From NCBI GenBank assembly GCA_963422505.1, contig OY730194.1, positions 58,615,540 through 58,679,539 of the forward strand: a DNA stretch of 64,000 nt. Reading direction: 5' to 3'. The first letter of the stretch is position 1. The number at the start of each line of letters is the position of its first letter. Position numbers and translations under genes: made by a program. This document shows, piece by piece, positions 1 to 10,114 of this stretch. Under the pieces are notes generated by a model, which saw only the letters and a program-made list of their open reading frames with translations, was not told the origin of the DNA and made no database searches. This DNA comes from Pseudognaphalium luteoalbum. Taxonomy: Eukaryota; Streptophyta; Magnoliopsida; Asterales; Asteraceae.

Positions 1-83
1 CTTAAAATGTCCAAATATGGGTTGGGTAAAAGTCTCAGGTCAAATGGAGGCCGAAAAACACCTTTTCGGCTCATTTTCCGGCC

Positions 84-391
84 AACAGGGCGTTATGTCG
101 CAGAGGCTCCAGGCCACCTGCGACATAAGCCCTTATGTCGCTAAATTAGACCTGATGTCGCATATAGCGACATAAGCCACTATGTCGCACTAATCACGAA
201 TGTCGCATATAGTGACACAAATAGTTATGTCGCAGAAATTACGGACGTCGCATATAGCGACACGACGCCCTACGTCGCATTAAATTGTGGATGTCGCCCT
301 TAGCGACACAAGCCCTTTTGTCGCAGATATGATCTGCGACACAACAGACTATGTCGCACTTAGCGACACAAAGCCGTATGTCGCATGCTAT
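84..391 (+). repeat. Array of TGTCGC / GCGACA short inverted motifs
   Basis: About fourteen TGTCGC and about nine GCGACA hexamers alternate at irregular 10-30 base spacing. Many neighbours form short hairpins, such as TGTCGCATATAGCGACA near 155-175 and GCGACA..TGTCGC pairs near 120-145 and 300-335. The array is not a simple tandem repeat, because the spacers differ. It sits in the middle of the LTR at the same relative place as similar clusters at 3990-4225 and 61590-61995. Confidence 0.85.
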
Positions 392-526
392 GTCGCATGA
401 AACAGAACCAAGAAAACACAAATTTTACTAAGTGTCGAGACCTAAAATTTTATCACTCGATTTTACCCAAATTCAGGTCCAGATGCGTTTTTCACCAAAG
501 CAATTTAGTAAAAATAAAAATTTTCC

Positions 527-620
527 AAGCCAGGGGCTCTTCCCCTTGGACCCCGCCAGGGGTTGCAACCCCTTGGACCCCGCTAACCAGGGGCGCTGCC
601 CCCGGACCCCCATCGTTAAC
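527..620 (+). repeat. GC-rich short tandem repeat in LTR A
   Basis: Three imperfect units share CCAGGGGC..., CCCCTTGGACCCCGC and a linker. Each unit can fold on itself (GGGG/CCCC). The block stands out from the AT-rich surroundings. No coding meaning is seen. Confidence 0.7.
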
Positions 621-1750
621 GGGCTTCGCGTTTACCCTAGGGTCACGAGTAACGGTGTTACATCTAAACTTTCACATAAGGTGTTAAACTTGTATAACAT
701 CAAACACGAATGCGACACGACTTCTAAAACACATTGGAACTTACTTTTAGGTATAACACTTCAAAATCATCAAAATAATAATGTGGGATTATTATTACAA
801 ACAATCACCAACGGGCCGTACACATTTTCAAACACTTAAACAATCAACCAAATTGTAATCATTTGGACATTCTAGTTGGACAAACAACTACAAGGTAGTC
901 TTATTAGATGCCTTCACATGTTTATTACCATCGCGTGTCATGGACACCCTCAGGTTACAAGTCTTTGGACTTCGATTCTTGGCTAATCAATCTCAGTTTA
1001 TTAAGATAAACTCTTCAGGCTCAGGTGAGTCTCATGGCCCCTCTTTTTACTGTTTTACTAGGGGTGTGATACATTTTTCTGTTTTTAACACATGAACGTG
1101 AGTACATATTTCAATATACTACATGGGTTGTTTTCAACTAATCAAACCAAAGCCCTCCGTCAGTATAGAGTTAATACGAAAGTAGCGTGAATATTAGTAT
1201 ATGGTATCATATAGGATTAACCCACCTCGTCCGGGTTAGTCGCGCTAACCTCTGCAACGGACGTACTAATATTTGGGAAGACGAGTGTACATTAGGCACT
1301 CGTGGAGGCACCTCGCTCGGAATTCTCTATATGGGACCCGACCCTCGAGTTAAGCTCAGACTATGTGCTCATGGTTGTATACACTATCAGTATCATTTAC
1401 TGGATGCAAATCAACATTTAAATCTTGCGGTTCACACACTATTATTTGATATCTAAATCTGTGAGCTCACTAGCGTTAGCTGACCTATTTTAGCATGTAT
1501 CACAGGTACTCAGCAGTAGATCTGGACTGCCCATCAGGAATGCATATTAGCTCGAGTCTTCATGCAAACTTCAGAGATTTCATTGCATTATTAGATTTTG
1601 TAAAACTAATTATGTATTTAAATCTCTCATATTACGAACATGAGCTATTTACGAGTTCAAACTGTTGTAAACCTTTTAATATTAATATTTTTTGGTAAAA
1701 CGACGCATATAGAGTCGTTTTCTATATATATGTGTGCTTTGATTATTGAT

Positions 1751-1802
1751 AAGTAACACCCAAATTATGCTTCCGCAAAACATAATATTTGGGGGTGTTA
1801 CA
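1751..1802 (+). other. LTR 3'-terminal stem-loop, TTCCGC loop
   Basis: The arms GTAACACCCAAAT and ATTTGGGGGTGTTAC flank a loop containing CTTCCGC. The distal arm ends at the LTR terminus. The same structure is found at the 3' ends of the B, F and K LTRs, and a variant is found in L. Confidence 0.8.
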
Positions 1803-2134
1803 ACTTGGTTGTGAATAGTTCCCATGGTTTCGGTAGTTTCTCCCAGATGGTCGTGAAGTGTGTCCATGTTCTCCACAGTGTTCTCGTGATCTTCGGAGAC
1901 TTAGTTGATACGTTCAAGGGCTGTGAGTCTCCAGTTCTCACGAGTCTCCTGCAGCTCTATGTCCATTTCGCGAAATCGTCGCTCATGGCGGCTTAGCCTG
2001 GCGGCTAAAGCTGGTACGGAATAAGGGTTAGTTCAAGGTGACATAGTGGTCCTCCTAGAAATCCGTGGGTTCTGTGATCTCGGTTGATGAGAACGTGACA
2101 AAGTAGGTGGTGTTTCAGTAGGAGTGTTTGCCAT
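1803..2134 (-). pseudogene. Element B ORF0 upstream of gag (partial)
   Basis: This minus-strand reading frame starts at ATG 2134 with MANTP, about 320 bases downstream of the primer-binding site, and is cut at 1803 by the insertion of element A. A nonsense codon follows the MSP tripeptide around codon 33. The frame beyond it matches the frame at 37531-38025 in element F (shared ELQE(T/I)RENWRLT and an ENMDTLHDHLGETTETM-type heptad-like stretch). The shared part is rich in E, L, R and T and looks coiled-coil-like. The function is unknown. The position between PBS and gag resembles the extra 5' ORF of some Ty3 elements such as Ogre, but I see no sequence relation to those. Confidence 0.6.
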
Positions 2135-2450
2135 TTCCTGTGGCAAAAATGTTAAGCATAGTGAGGCCTATATATATATTAATCACATAATAATATAGTG
2201 GAGCTTAATGTGTCTAGCACAGCCAAGTAATGGTCCCGTTTCTCTAGTGGTCAAAGTCAACTAGTGTATCCCTGTTCAACATAACCATTTCAAACCTCAC
2301 ATCATCTTTCTTTAATTGTACATAGTTGATCAGGCTATGTTATATTAAAGTCTATGATGTAATTCCTGAACCAGTCATACCTAGTAAGGAGATACAGCCT
2401 AACGGTCATAGTCTAGGCCCACTAATGCAACCTAGTTCGCTATAACCTTA

Positions 2451-2466
2451 GGCTCTGATACCAATC
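2451..2466 (-). other. Primer-binding site of element B (tRNA-iMet type)
   Basis: On the minus strand this reads GATTGGTATCAGAGCC. TGGTATCAGAGC is the usual plant LTR-element PBS complementary to the 3' end of initiator tRNA-Met. It directly abuts the LTR that begins at 2467, which fixes the orientation of B as minus and marks 2467-5884 as its 5' LTR. Confidence 0.9.
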
Positions 2467-5400
2467 TGTAACACCCTCAAATTTACTGTTGCGCGGAAGA
2501 AAGCTTTGGGTGTTACTAATCGATAATCACAGCACAAAAGTAAAGCAAATGACATCTATATGCAACGTCGTACAAGAGTACAAAAGTATTACATTGATTG
2601 TAGTCAGAATGTAATAAGCTCTGAGTTCAGAAAGTATGTTTTCCTAGAGATTCTTACATAATAATTATAACAAAATAATGCGACAGAATCTCCAAAGTAG
2701 TATGCATGTGACTCGAGCTATCAGTCCCCTCAGGGTGTGCAATCCTACTGCGGTAATGTACCTGAGATACAAAGCTAAAACAGGTCAGCCAAAATGGTTG
2801 GTGAATCTCACAGGTTTAGTAGTGAATAACAGTCGTGAACCACAAAATGTACTAGTGTTACCCAACCAGTAATGTAAGTAAACAATAAACAGTAGATCAC
2901 CGATCGTAAGATCTCTAGATCAGTACACAGTGCCATGAGCTCACAAGTTGAAGCTTAACTGTTTGGTGTGAATTAGTACAATCAAGTACCACTTCACGTA
3001 CCCCTCGTGAGTGCTATCCAGACACTCATATGTAATCAATTCCTAATATGCCTGTTTCTACGGTGTAACCCGTGGTGGCGCTACCACCCCAGGCAGGGAT
3101 TGTCAGTCCCAAATGGATCCATCTATTAGTAATCACGCTTAAGTCCATAACTAACAACTTATGATATGAGGATTTCAGTGGATAAAAGTAACTCATGCAA
3201 AGTTTGTGTAAAAGCAGTAGTAAAATTAGTACAGTACATTGCGTTCACATGTAAAACGGTAGCTAAGTATCTCACCCAGTAGTTTAGAAAAACGGTAAAA
3301 ATGGGGCTGTAAGACTCACCTGAGTCAAGCAAGTATGATACTTTCGTGTAAGCGAATAAGTATCCCAGATGTAAGTCCGTAGTGTCGGATGTAATTCCGT
3401 AAGTTGGTTCTCCGAACCCTGCAACCTTCTGGTATCCGAAATGCACAAGGTCATAAGCAAGTAAGTAAGTTGGTGTCTCTAAGGATCACCCATGCTAGTT
3501 GTCCACTCAACTAGGAAATGTTCAAGTGTTTGTTTGTACGTTTGTAATTGTTTGTAATTAAGAGTGACCCGTTGGTGACGGAGGTGTAATAATAACTGAA
3601 TTATTATTATTATGTAGTTCATCGTGTTTGTATACCTTGTAAAGTATATACGTAAGTTGGTTATTTGTAATGTGATGTGTAACCATTGTTCGGATGTAAG
3701 TCCGTGCGAGTGTAAGCTCGTAGTAATGTGGGTGTAATCCCATTCTATGTGTGATTGTAATCTCATATGTAGTTTCGAGTGTAATCTTGTATGGATGTCA
3801 ACACGTGCGAGTGTAATCTCGTAAGTATAGTTATTGATTCGAGTGTAAGCTCGTATGTGTTCAAGTTGTAGTGTATACTTCCAAAAGTATATGTATATCA
3901 TGTAAGTGTAATGTCGTATAAAGTATAGTTGTTTCATGTATTCAATACTTAGTATAAAAAGTATTTTCAAGTTTTTGTTTTATGCAACACTGCATGCGTC
4001 ACTTGTATTGTGATAGCGTCACTGAGGTCAGTGTCGGTATAAGTGTCGGTACATGAGGCTTCACTCAGGTGAGGCGTCACTCAGGAGAGGCGTCACTTTA
4101 GGTAAGTGTCGGGTAAGGTGCGTCACTAAAAGGGGTGGCATCACTTCGGCAAGTGACGCTAATAATGCGTTTTAACGATTTCATGCGTCACTCGGGTAAG
4201 TGTCGCATACTGTTTATGGGACGCATGCGACACTTCCTTCTGGTTAGTTTTGGTGTTTGTAGAAAATGTGTTTAACGGTCTCCGTTCGACCCAAAACTTT
4301 TACACAAGCTTTATTTTGGTTTATAGGGTTTGTAAAATTTGTCGGTTCGTTTCGGGGTTAGCCCGAAGTGTCGGTTTATAAATAATTTCCAAAACAGTCC
4401 CTACATTATATTTTCCATATCTTTAACCCGAATCAACCCCCGATCTCACCCATTTCTAATCCGAATCAAGCCTAACAAAAAATCACACATATTCTCCTAG
4501 GTGTCTTGTTTATTTCTGCACTTTATGATACTTTTATAAGTTCATTTACTATTTTAAACAAAAATTATTATGAGGGGTGGTCAGATTTGGTCCAAAACAT
4601 ACATTCGTTAAAAGATCGAGTTATACACAAACATCCGTGTATTTCTGGAAGTGGCCAAAGAAGAAATTTTTGTAGAAGACAAAAATATAAAACTTTTACA
4701 AGTGGTCTCATACATTTATTTAACTTAGAACTCGAGTTATAGCCGAAATGGTGAGACACATTTTATGGGAAGATTTATGTGTTTTGTGTTTATGTTCATA
4801 AAAACGATTTTGGGTTACTTTTTGGACATTTATTGGTTGAATGAGCATATAGACATGTTAATAAGTAGTAACCAAGTAAGTTTAGTTAAAGAAGAGGATT
4901 CCTTACAAAGAGATGAAGAATCAAACTTGGAATTGCGACGGGAGTGCGTAGAACTTCTTCTCCTTGTGTTTTCTTGATTTTTCAAGTTGTGGTTGATGGT
5001 GATTTGTGGTGGATGGGTGTGGTGGAGTGGTGGCAGCCCTTGGGGCATGGAATTTCATTGAGGGAGAGAGGGAGAGAGATGGTGGAGAGGGTTGAGTGTA
5101 AATGATGAAGTATGGAGTGAAAGAGTGAGGTGGTGTGTTTGGTGTAATTCATAAGCAAGGGAAATGGGGCATGGGCTCCCATTTTTATGCAGTTTTTCGT
5201 GGGCCCCCCACCCCATGTGGGTGCCTAAATTATTTTCCCAAAGTTGTGTTCCGTGTGGTGCTCGTTTACCCGTTCGTTTTGCGTTTTAATTAACCGTATA
5301 ACGTTTTATTTAATACGTTTTGTTAACGATTAAAAACACGATATTTTAAATAAAAGTTTTACTCAAATAATATATTATAAGTTATTAAAATATATTTCGG

Positions 5401-5884
5401 TCGTCGGTCGGTAGTCGATTGTGGTTTAGACGTTCGTTTAAATTGTGTAACGTTTTTAAACGATTTAACTGTACGCGTGCAATCGCGATATTTTTATTTG
5501 AAGTATTTTATCAAAATACTTAATAATGAGTTATAAAAATATAACTTGAGAATATTTTGCGTGTCGGGCGTGTTTCACGCATTTTTGTCGCGTACGGAGT
5601 GTTTTATACGTTATTTAATACGTGTAATATATTCTCACAATATCTATTAAGGTAAATAATGTTTGTTTGGATAATTCCACATCATTTTAACAGTTTGTCA
5701 CCAACGTCCATATTTTCTTTGTCGGATATTCATCCAGTTCATAAGTGTACGATTTAAACAAATCGTAAAAACGTGTATGTAATTTCACAACAGGTTACGT
5801 ATATTTAGATTAATATAACACTAAATACACGTAATTAAAAGTAGTTTAGGCACTAATTACAGTCCTAAATTAGCGGGTGTCACA
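2467..5884 (-). mobile_element. Element B: 5' LTR (3.4 kb), Ty3 Tekay-like
   Basis: The LTR is bounded by TGTAACACCC at 2467 and GGGTGTCACA at 5884; in element orientation it reads TGTGACACCC...GGGTGTTACA. At 3418 bases it is long, about 1.2 kb longer than the related F LTRs. Conserved landmarks shared with F and K are the TTCCGC stem-loop at 2467-2515, the GGTGGCGCTACCACCCC block near 3071-3090, the ACTCACCTGAGT block near 3312-3330, GTCACCAACGTCC near 5697-5710 and the AT-rich 5' end. It is inserted in element C: the C coding frame is broken at 5885. No coding is seen. Confidence 0.85.
3990..4225 (-). repeat. GCGTCAC / GTGTCGG short-repeat cluster in LTR B
   Basis: Repeated GCGTCACT and AAGTGTCGG motifs (about a dozen) with imperfect inverted partners. 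In element orientation they read GTGACGC and CCGACACT. The flank at 4226-4330, reverse complemented, resembles the sequence before the TGTCGC array of A (AAAAGT, GGTC, GGAG.CCG), so the clusters occupy homologous LTR positions. Confidence 0.75.
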
Positions 5885-7737
5885 CCGTGTGGCTGGTCCA
5901 TGAGGGTCAACTCTTGTGCAGGTGTGAGTTCGAACAATCTCACGATGGGGGTGGGTTCGGCCTACTGAAGCGATTAGGGCCATGAACTGAGTTTTCACTT
6001 CTTCAAAGTCACTAGCCAAAGGGTCTCCTCCAAAGGATCTGGTTGCTTGGCACACTTGTTTGATGAGTTGATGTTGCTCATGGTTGGAGGGGAAATCCGA
6101 GTCCGTGAAGACATAGATTTGCTTGCTGAATATTTCTTTGTATCCGTTGCAATAGACATCAAGCTCCACATCTTCTTCAGTATACATTCCGCGTAGTCGA
6201 GTGGTCACATATGTTGCTAAGTTGATTTGCGACAAGTGCGGAATGAATCTTGGTACTTCACGAACTTCTTCTTCATATACTGAGTCATTTAGTTCATCAA
6301 TTATTAGCTCAATGTGATGACCAATAGTGGAATGAATGACGATTCTGAAATTTTCTGAAGCTGTGAGGTGTTCACCGGTTTCGATGAGATCTAGAAGGGT
6401 TCTAAGATCTCCCACCATTCCAATATCGGAATAATTCCGCGGGTTTCCAGTAGCTCTTTCCAGATGGGTTCTCATTGATGCTAGTGTAGCCTTCTGACTC
6501 GATGAGTAGGGGAAAGTTGATCGGGCTAGGCCACAATATACTTCTTCGTATATTTGCCTCTGGTTGCTGCAGAACTCGATTTCTCCCAGCGGGTAGTGGG
6601 GTCTTTCTGGCTGTTGAGCTTCTCTTGTGAGTTGAGCTTGAAGGGAATCTGGTAGTTCTTGGATATACCTGCGTAGAGTGTGAGGTTCTTGCGATCCATA
6701 ATTGGCAAGGTATGAATCGTATTCTCGTTCAATTTACCTTATTAGGTGCCTTTGAGCGGTGGTGTAGTCATTGGTTGATTCTCTAATAGCTTCTACGATG
6801 ATGCGAACATCGTCATTTTCATCAATCAAGTCAATCATCTCTTGGTGGGTGTCTAAGAGGGGATTTCCAATATCTCGGTTGTGGATATAGGAGAATTTGC
6901 TGGAGCAGGGGGAATAGAGCGTTCATCGAGAGTGATGTCGATACAATCGTCGTCATACTCGATTTCTTCTTCAGATTCTTCATCACGGGAATCTGGAAAT
7001 TGGTGGAATTCTTCATCTGAGGGTGCGTTATTAAAAGGTTGGGAGCTATCGATTTCAATGGTCCTGACTTCCGTGGCTGAATCTTGAAGGTTTTCTTCCA
7101 CAAAGACATTCGTTTGACTTGCCTTATACGCAGCGATTCTTTGTAAATGCTTGTCATATATTTCCGATTGGCTTAAGGATCGGAACTCTTCTTCAATTGT
7201 ATCTATATCTCGGATTCGGGTTCGGGTGAATGGTTTCGAAGGGTCGAGATGAGAGTCGAGCATGGTTTCCATTCTCTTGAGATGAGTGGATCTGAAGTAT
7301 TGACCGACGGATTCATAATCAACAGATTCGTCTGATGAATTGTTGTCTTCGGAGCATTGTATCCTTTTGACTTCAGCCATTTGGGGTGAATTAATTTGAT
7401 CTTCGTCTTCCTCCATTTCTTCAGATCATTCTTCTTCGGTCTCTTCGTCCATTTCCTCTTCCTCTTCTTCAGGTTCTTCTTCTTCCTCGGTGGGTTCTTC
7501 CTCTTCTTCTTCTTCTTCTTCTTCTTCTTCTTCTTCTTCTTCTTCTTCTTCTTCTTGTTCTTCTTCTTCTTCTTCTTCTTCTTCTTCTTCTTCTTCTTCT
7601 TCTTCTTCTTCTTCTTCTTCTTCAAGTTCTTTTTCTTCTTCAGATTCCAAGTCTTCCTCTGCAGGTTGATACTCCTCTTCCTCTTCTGGGTCAGTTTCAG
7701 TGTCAGAGATGAAGGTTGATGATCGGGTGAAAGGTTG
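5885..7737 (-). pseudogene. Element C1 ORF X, uncharacterised, in the usual place of pol
   Basis: The frame follows the gag-protease stop (7738-7740) directly. It opens with a Glu-rich segment, including a poly-Glu run encoded by a GAA/TTC microsatellite, followed by a region alignable with D. Shared blocks include AEVKRIQ, RSTHLKRM, DPSKPFTRTR, PSDEEFHQFPDSRDE, GEIEFC.NQRQIY, TLASMRTHLERATGNP, VGDLRTLLDLIETGEHLT, IYVFTDSDFP, EVKTQFMALI and REIVRTHTCTR. By-eye identity to D over the last 200 residues is about 70%. Lesions: a stop near 7426, a one-base deletion near 6857, a stop near 6755, and truncation by element B at 5885. I recognise no domain. It lacks the YxDD of RT, DD35E of integrase, and a zinc finger. 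Confidence 0.75.
7494..7625 (-). repeat. TTC/GAA microsatellite coding poly-Glu
   Basis: A nearly pure (TTC)n tract on the plus strand, with one TTG interruption around 7557. On the element's coding strand it is GAA repeats giving about 40 Glu in the acidic N-terminus of ORF X. The homologous stretch in D (30065-30215) is acidic but compositionally mixed (E, D, S, P), so the pure run is a copy-specific expansion. Confidence 0.95.
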
Positions 7738-9873
7738 TTATTCACCGGGCTCTGATTCATCATTATAGGTAATTCTGCCTGTTGATATAGCATAACATTC
7801 TTCTTGTTCTGGAGTGCATTCTGGCTGGTCAATTTTGTAAGTGATGCTTTCGCCATGCAAGCGTAGGACAATTATGTGGTTATAGACATCAATTACTGCT
7901 CGGGCTATATTCATGAATGGTCTTCCAAGGATAATCGGGATATTTATTTCCTCGTGGATGTCCATTACCACGAAATCCGTAGGAAAGAAGAATTTGTTAA
8001 CTTGAACTAAGACATTTTCAGCTATTCCTTTTGGGTATCTAACGGATTGGTCAGCTAGCTGGACAGTCATCTTAGTGGGTTTCAATTTTTCAAGTTCTAG
8101 CCTCTTAAACAGGAAGTAGGGCATGAGGTTAATGCTAGCTGCTAGGTCTGCTAAGGCGCTTATATCTCCGGATTGGTAAATAGAACAAGGGAGTGTAAAT
8201 CTACCGGTGTCTCCTAGTTTTTCAGGAAGGCTATTTTAAAGTAGGGTTGAACTTTCGGGACTTAGAGGAATGTTGTTTACTTCGGGCAGTTTATCCATAG
8301 TGGATAGTAATTTTCTAATGTGTTTATTACGGCCGGGAACTCTAGACATAGTATCGAGGAATTTTCCTTCTAACTTAAATGAAGATAATTTCTCAGGTTG
8401 GACCTTAAGTCTAGTGGGGTAAGGGATTCTAACCTCCTTGTTCATGGTTGGGGTGGTTTCCACAGCTGGTATCTTGATTTCTGGTTCTTCCCTTACTAGG
8501 ACAGCAGCAGGGGGTGGAGTGGATGTTTCCTTTGTGGTGGTAACTTTCTTTGCCTCCTCAACATGTGGGTTGTGAACCGTGTGGCTAGGTAAACTTCCTC
8601 TGCATCTATTCTCAAGACGTTGTGCAAATTGTCCAATTTGAGCCTCCAAGTTCTTCAGTACGGCCAATTGATTTCTCATGAAGAGATTGGATTGATCTTG
8701 CCTAGCGGATATCTTTTGGTTGAGTATGTGTTGGCCTTGCATGAACTTTGTGAAAGCGTCTTCTGAACTTGAAGTTGGGGCATTTGTCTTGTTGGGTTGC
8801 TCAGTGGTTTGGTTTGTGTCGGAAGTGGGTCCAGAAAGTGCGAGGGGTTGGTTGTAGGCAAGTTGTTGTTGTTGTGGGTAAGGTGGGTATCGGGGTTGGA
8901 AAGGTTGGTTGTTTCTTTGTGGGAATGGAGGTCCTCTAGGTTGGTTGTTGTTATGGTTGAAACCGGGTGGAAAATTCTGTGGTCGAGCGGGATACTGAGC
9001 ATAGTAAACGGTGTCATCTGTCTCTTCATATTCAACTTGATATTCACCGGGTGGTTGCGAGTTGGTGCAGTTTTGACAGGCTTGCACTTGGTGTACTTGG
9101 TGTTGTTGTTTCTTATGTTCTCCGAACTGTTTGACAAGTGTGTCCATCTTCTCCGTTAATACCTTAATTGCTTTGACTGGAATTGAATTCGATGCAGCGA
9201 GAGGTGTTGAAGATGTTCAGTGATCTCCAGAGTTCCAATCACGGTGATGCATAGTCATGTTCTCTCTAAGGTTCCATCCTTCTTCGTCCGTCTTCGTCAT
9301 AAAGCTTCCTTGTGCAGCAGCGTCAAGGTTGGTTCGGTGGTTAGGGTCTAAACCATTATAGAAGGTACACAATTGTGCAGATTTGTCGAGTCGGTGGTTG
9401 GGGCATTTCTTCAGTGCTCCTTTGAATCGTTCCCATGCAGTGTAAAATGACTCATCAAAAGCTTGGTGAAAGTTCATGATGTCATTTCGGAGTTTGGTTT
9501 GTTTAGAGGACGGAAAGTACTTAGTTAGAAACTTTGTCGCCATCACCATCCATGAAGGGATAGAGCCGGTTTCTAAACCTTCAAACCATGTTTGCGCATG
9601 ATGTGTGAGCGAATAAGGGAAAAGATACAAGCGGATTGTATCTTGGCTAACTCCATTTTGTTTGTAGGAGTTTGAAAGAGATATGAACTTGTCAAGGTGA
9701 GAGTTTGGATCATCACTTGGTAATCCATGGAATTCACAGTGGTTCTGGATTAGTTGGATGATGTGGTGCTTAAGCTCGAATGATTGTTTTAGGGTTTCTG
9801 GGTAGAGAATTATGCCTCCTCTTCCTTCAATAGAGGGCTTACTGTTGTCAGCGAGAGTGATGCGATCATCCAT
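7738..9873 (-). pseudogene. Element C1 gag-protease (Athila-like)
   Basis: Starts at ATG 9873 (MDDRITLADNSKPSIEGRGG). The first 200 residues are a retrotransposon gag domain (HGLPSDDPNSHLDKF, LFPYSLTHHAQTWFEGL, NDIMNF.QAFDES, AWERFKGALKKCPNH). A Pro/Gln-rich linker follows, then a pepsin-like retroviral protease fold (INLMPY.LFKRLELE, LADQSVRYPKGI, IPIILGRPFMN). The catalytic motif, usually DLGAS in Athila-type proteases, reads DLAAS here. Internal stops lie at about 9217 and 8236, so the copy is dead. The terminal stop (7738-7740) is at the same place as in D, suggesting a real gag-pro boundary. Confidence 0.85.
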
Positions 9874-10090
9874 TGCTTGTCTAAATGCAGATTGCTTCTT
9901 TTCTCGTCGAATAGTACGTATTATAACTTCTGGATCAGGAAAGTTAAAAACTTGTGCAGATATAGGGGAACAGGTGATACACTAAAGAAAAACAGACAAT
10001 AAAGAAAATATTTTGTTTTTTTATAAGGTTTTATCCTAAGGATATACTAGAAAATAGGATTGGTTGGGCCTCTGTATCAGACAGTTAGTC
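9874..10090 (-). other. Element C1 leader between PBS and gag
   Basis: About 220 bases between PBS and the gag ATG, without an ORF, matching 27634-27859 in D. The shared stretch near the start codon (TTCGACGAGAAAAGAAGCAAT-like) supports the chosen gag start. Confidence 0.6.
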
Positions 10091-10114
10091 TCCCCGACAG
10101 CGGCGCTAAAAACT
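10091..10114 (-). other. Primer-binding site of C1 (tRNA-Asp type)
   Basis: The minus strand reads AGTTTTTAGCGCCGCTGTCG and GGGA directly after the LTR end. It is complementary to the 3' end of a tRNA-Asp (canonical PBS TGGCGCCGTTGCCGGGGA) with a few changes, as is usual for the Athila group. Confidence 0.85.

Larger units (their letters stand above)
1..1802 (+). mobile_element. Element A: 3' part of a plus-strand Ty3-type LTR
   Basis: The right boundary is sharp: the sequence ends GGGTGTTACA at 1802, and from 1803 the minus-strand internal region of element B resumes (compare 37690-37740 in element F). LTR hallmarks shared with the reverse complement of the B and F LTRs are a TGTCGC-rich array (84-391), a block around 1015-1060 with GGTGAGTCT followed by a C-run and ACTGTTTTAC, and a terminal TTCCGC stem-loop. 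The start lies left of the window, so whether this is a solo LTR or part of a full element cannot be seen. No credible coding region was found. Positions 1-60 are close to 61501-61560 in element L. Confidence 0.75.

Noticed and set aside
84..391. CRISPR-like array
   Set aside because: Repeats are six bases, alternate in orientation and have irregular spacers, in plant LTR sequence.
1187..1456. 89-residue ORF in LTR A
   Set aside because: No similarity to known proteins, not conserved as a frame in the related LTRs; it overlaps conserved non-coding LTR blocks.
7396..7719. Plus-strand ORF with a long poly-Phe run
   Set aside because: It is the antisense shadow of the GAA/TTC microsatellite in element C1 ORF X.
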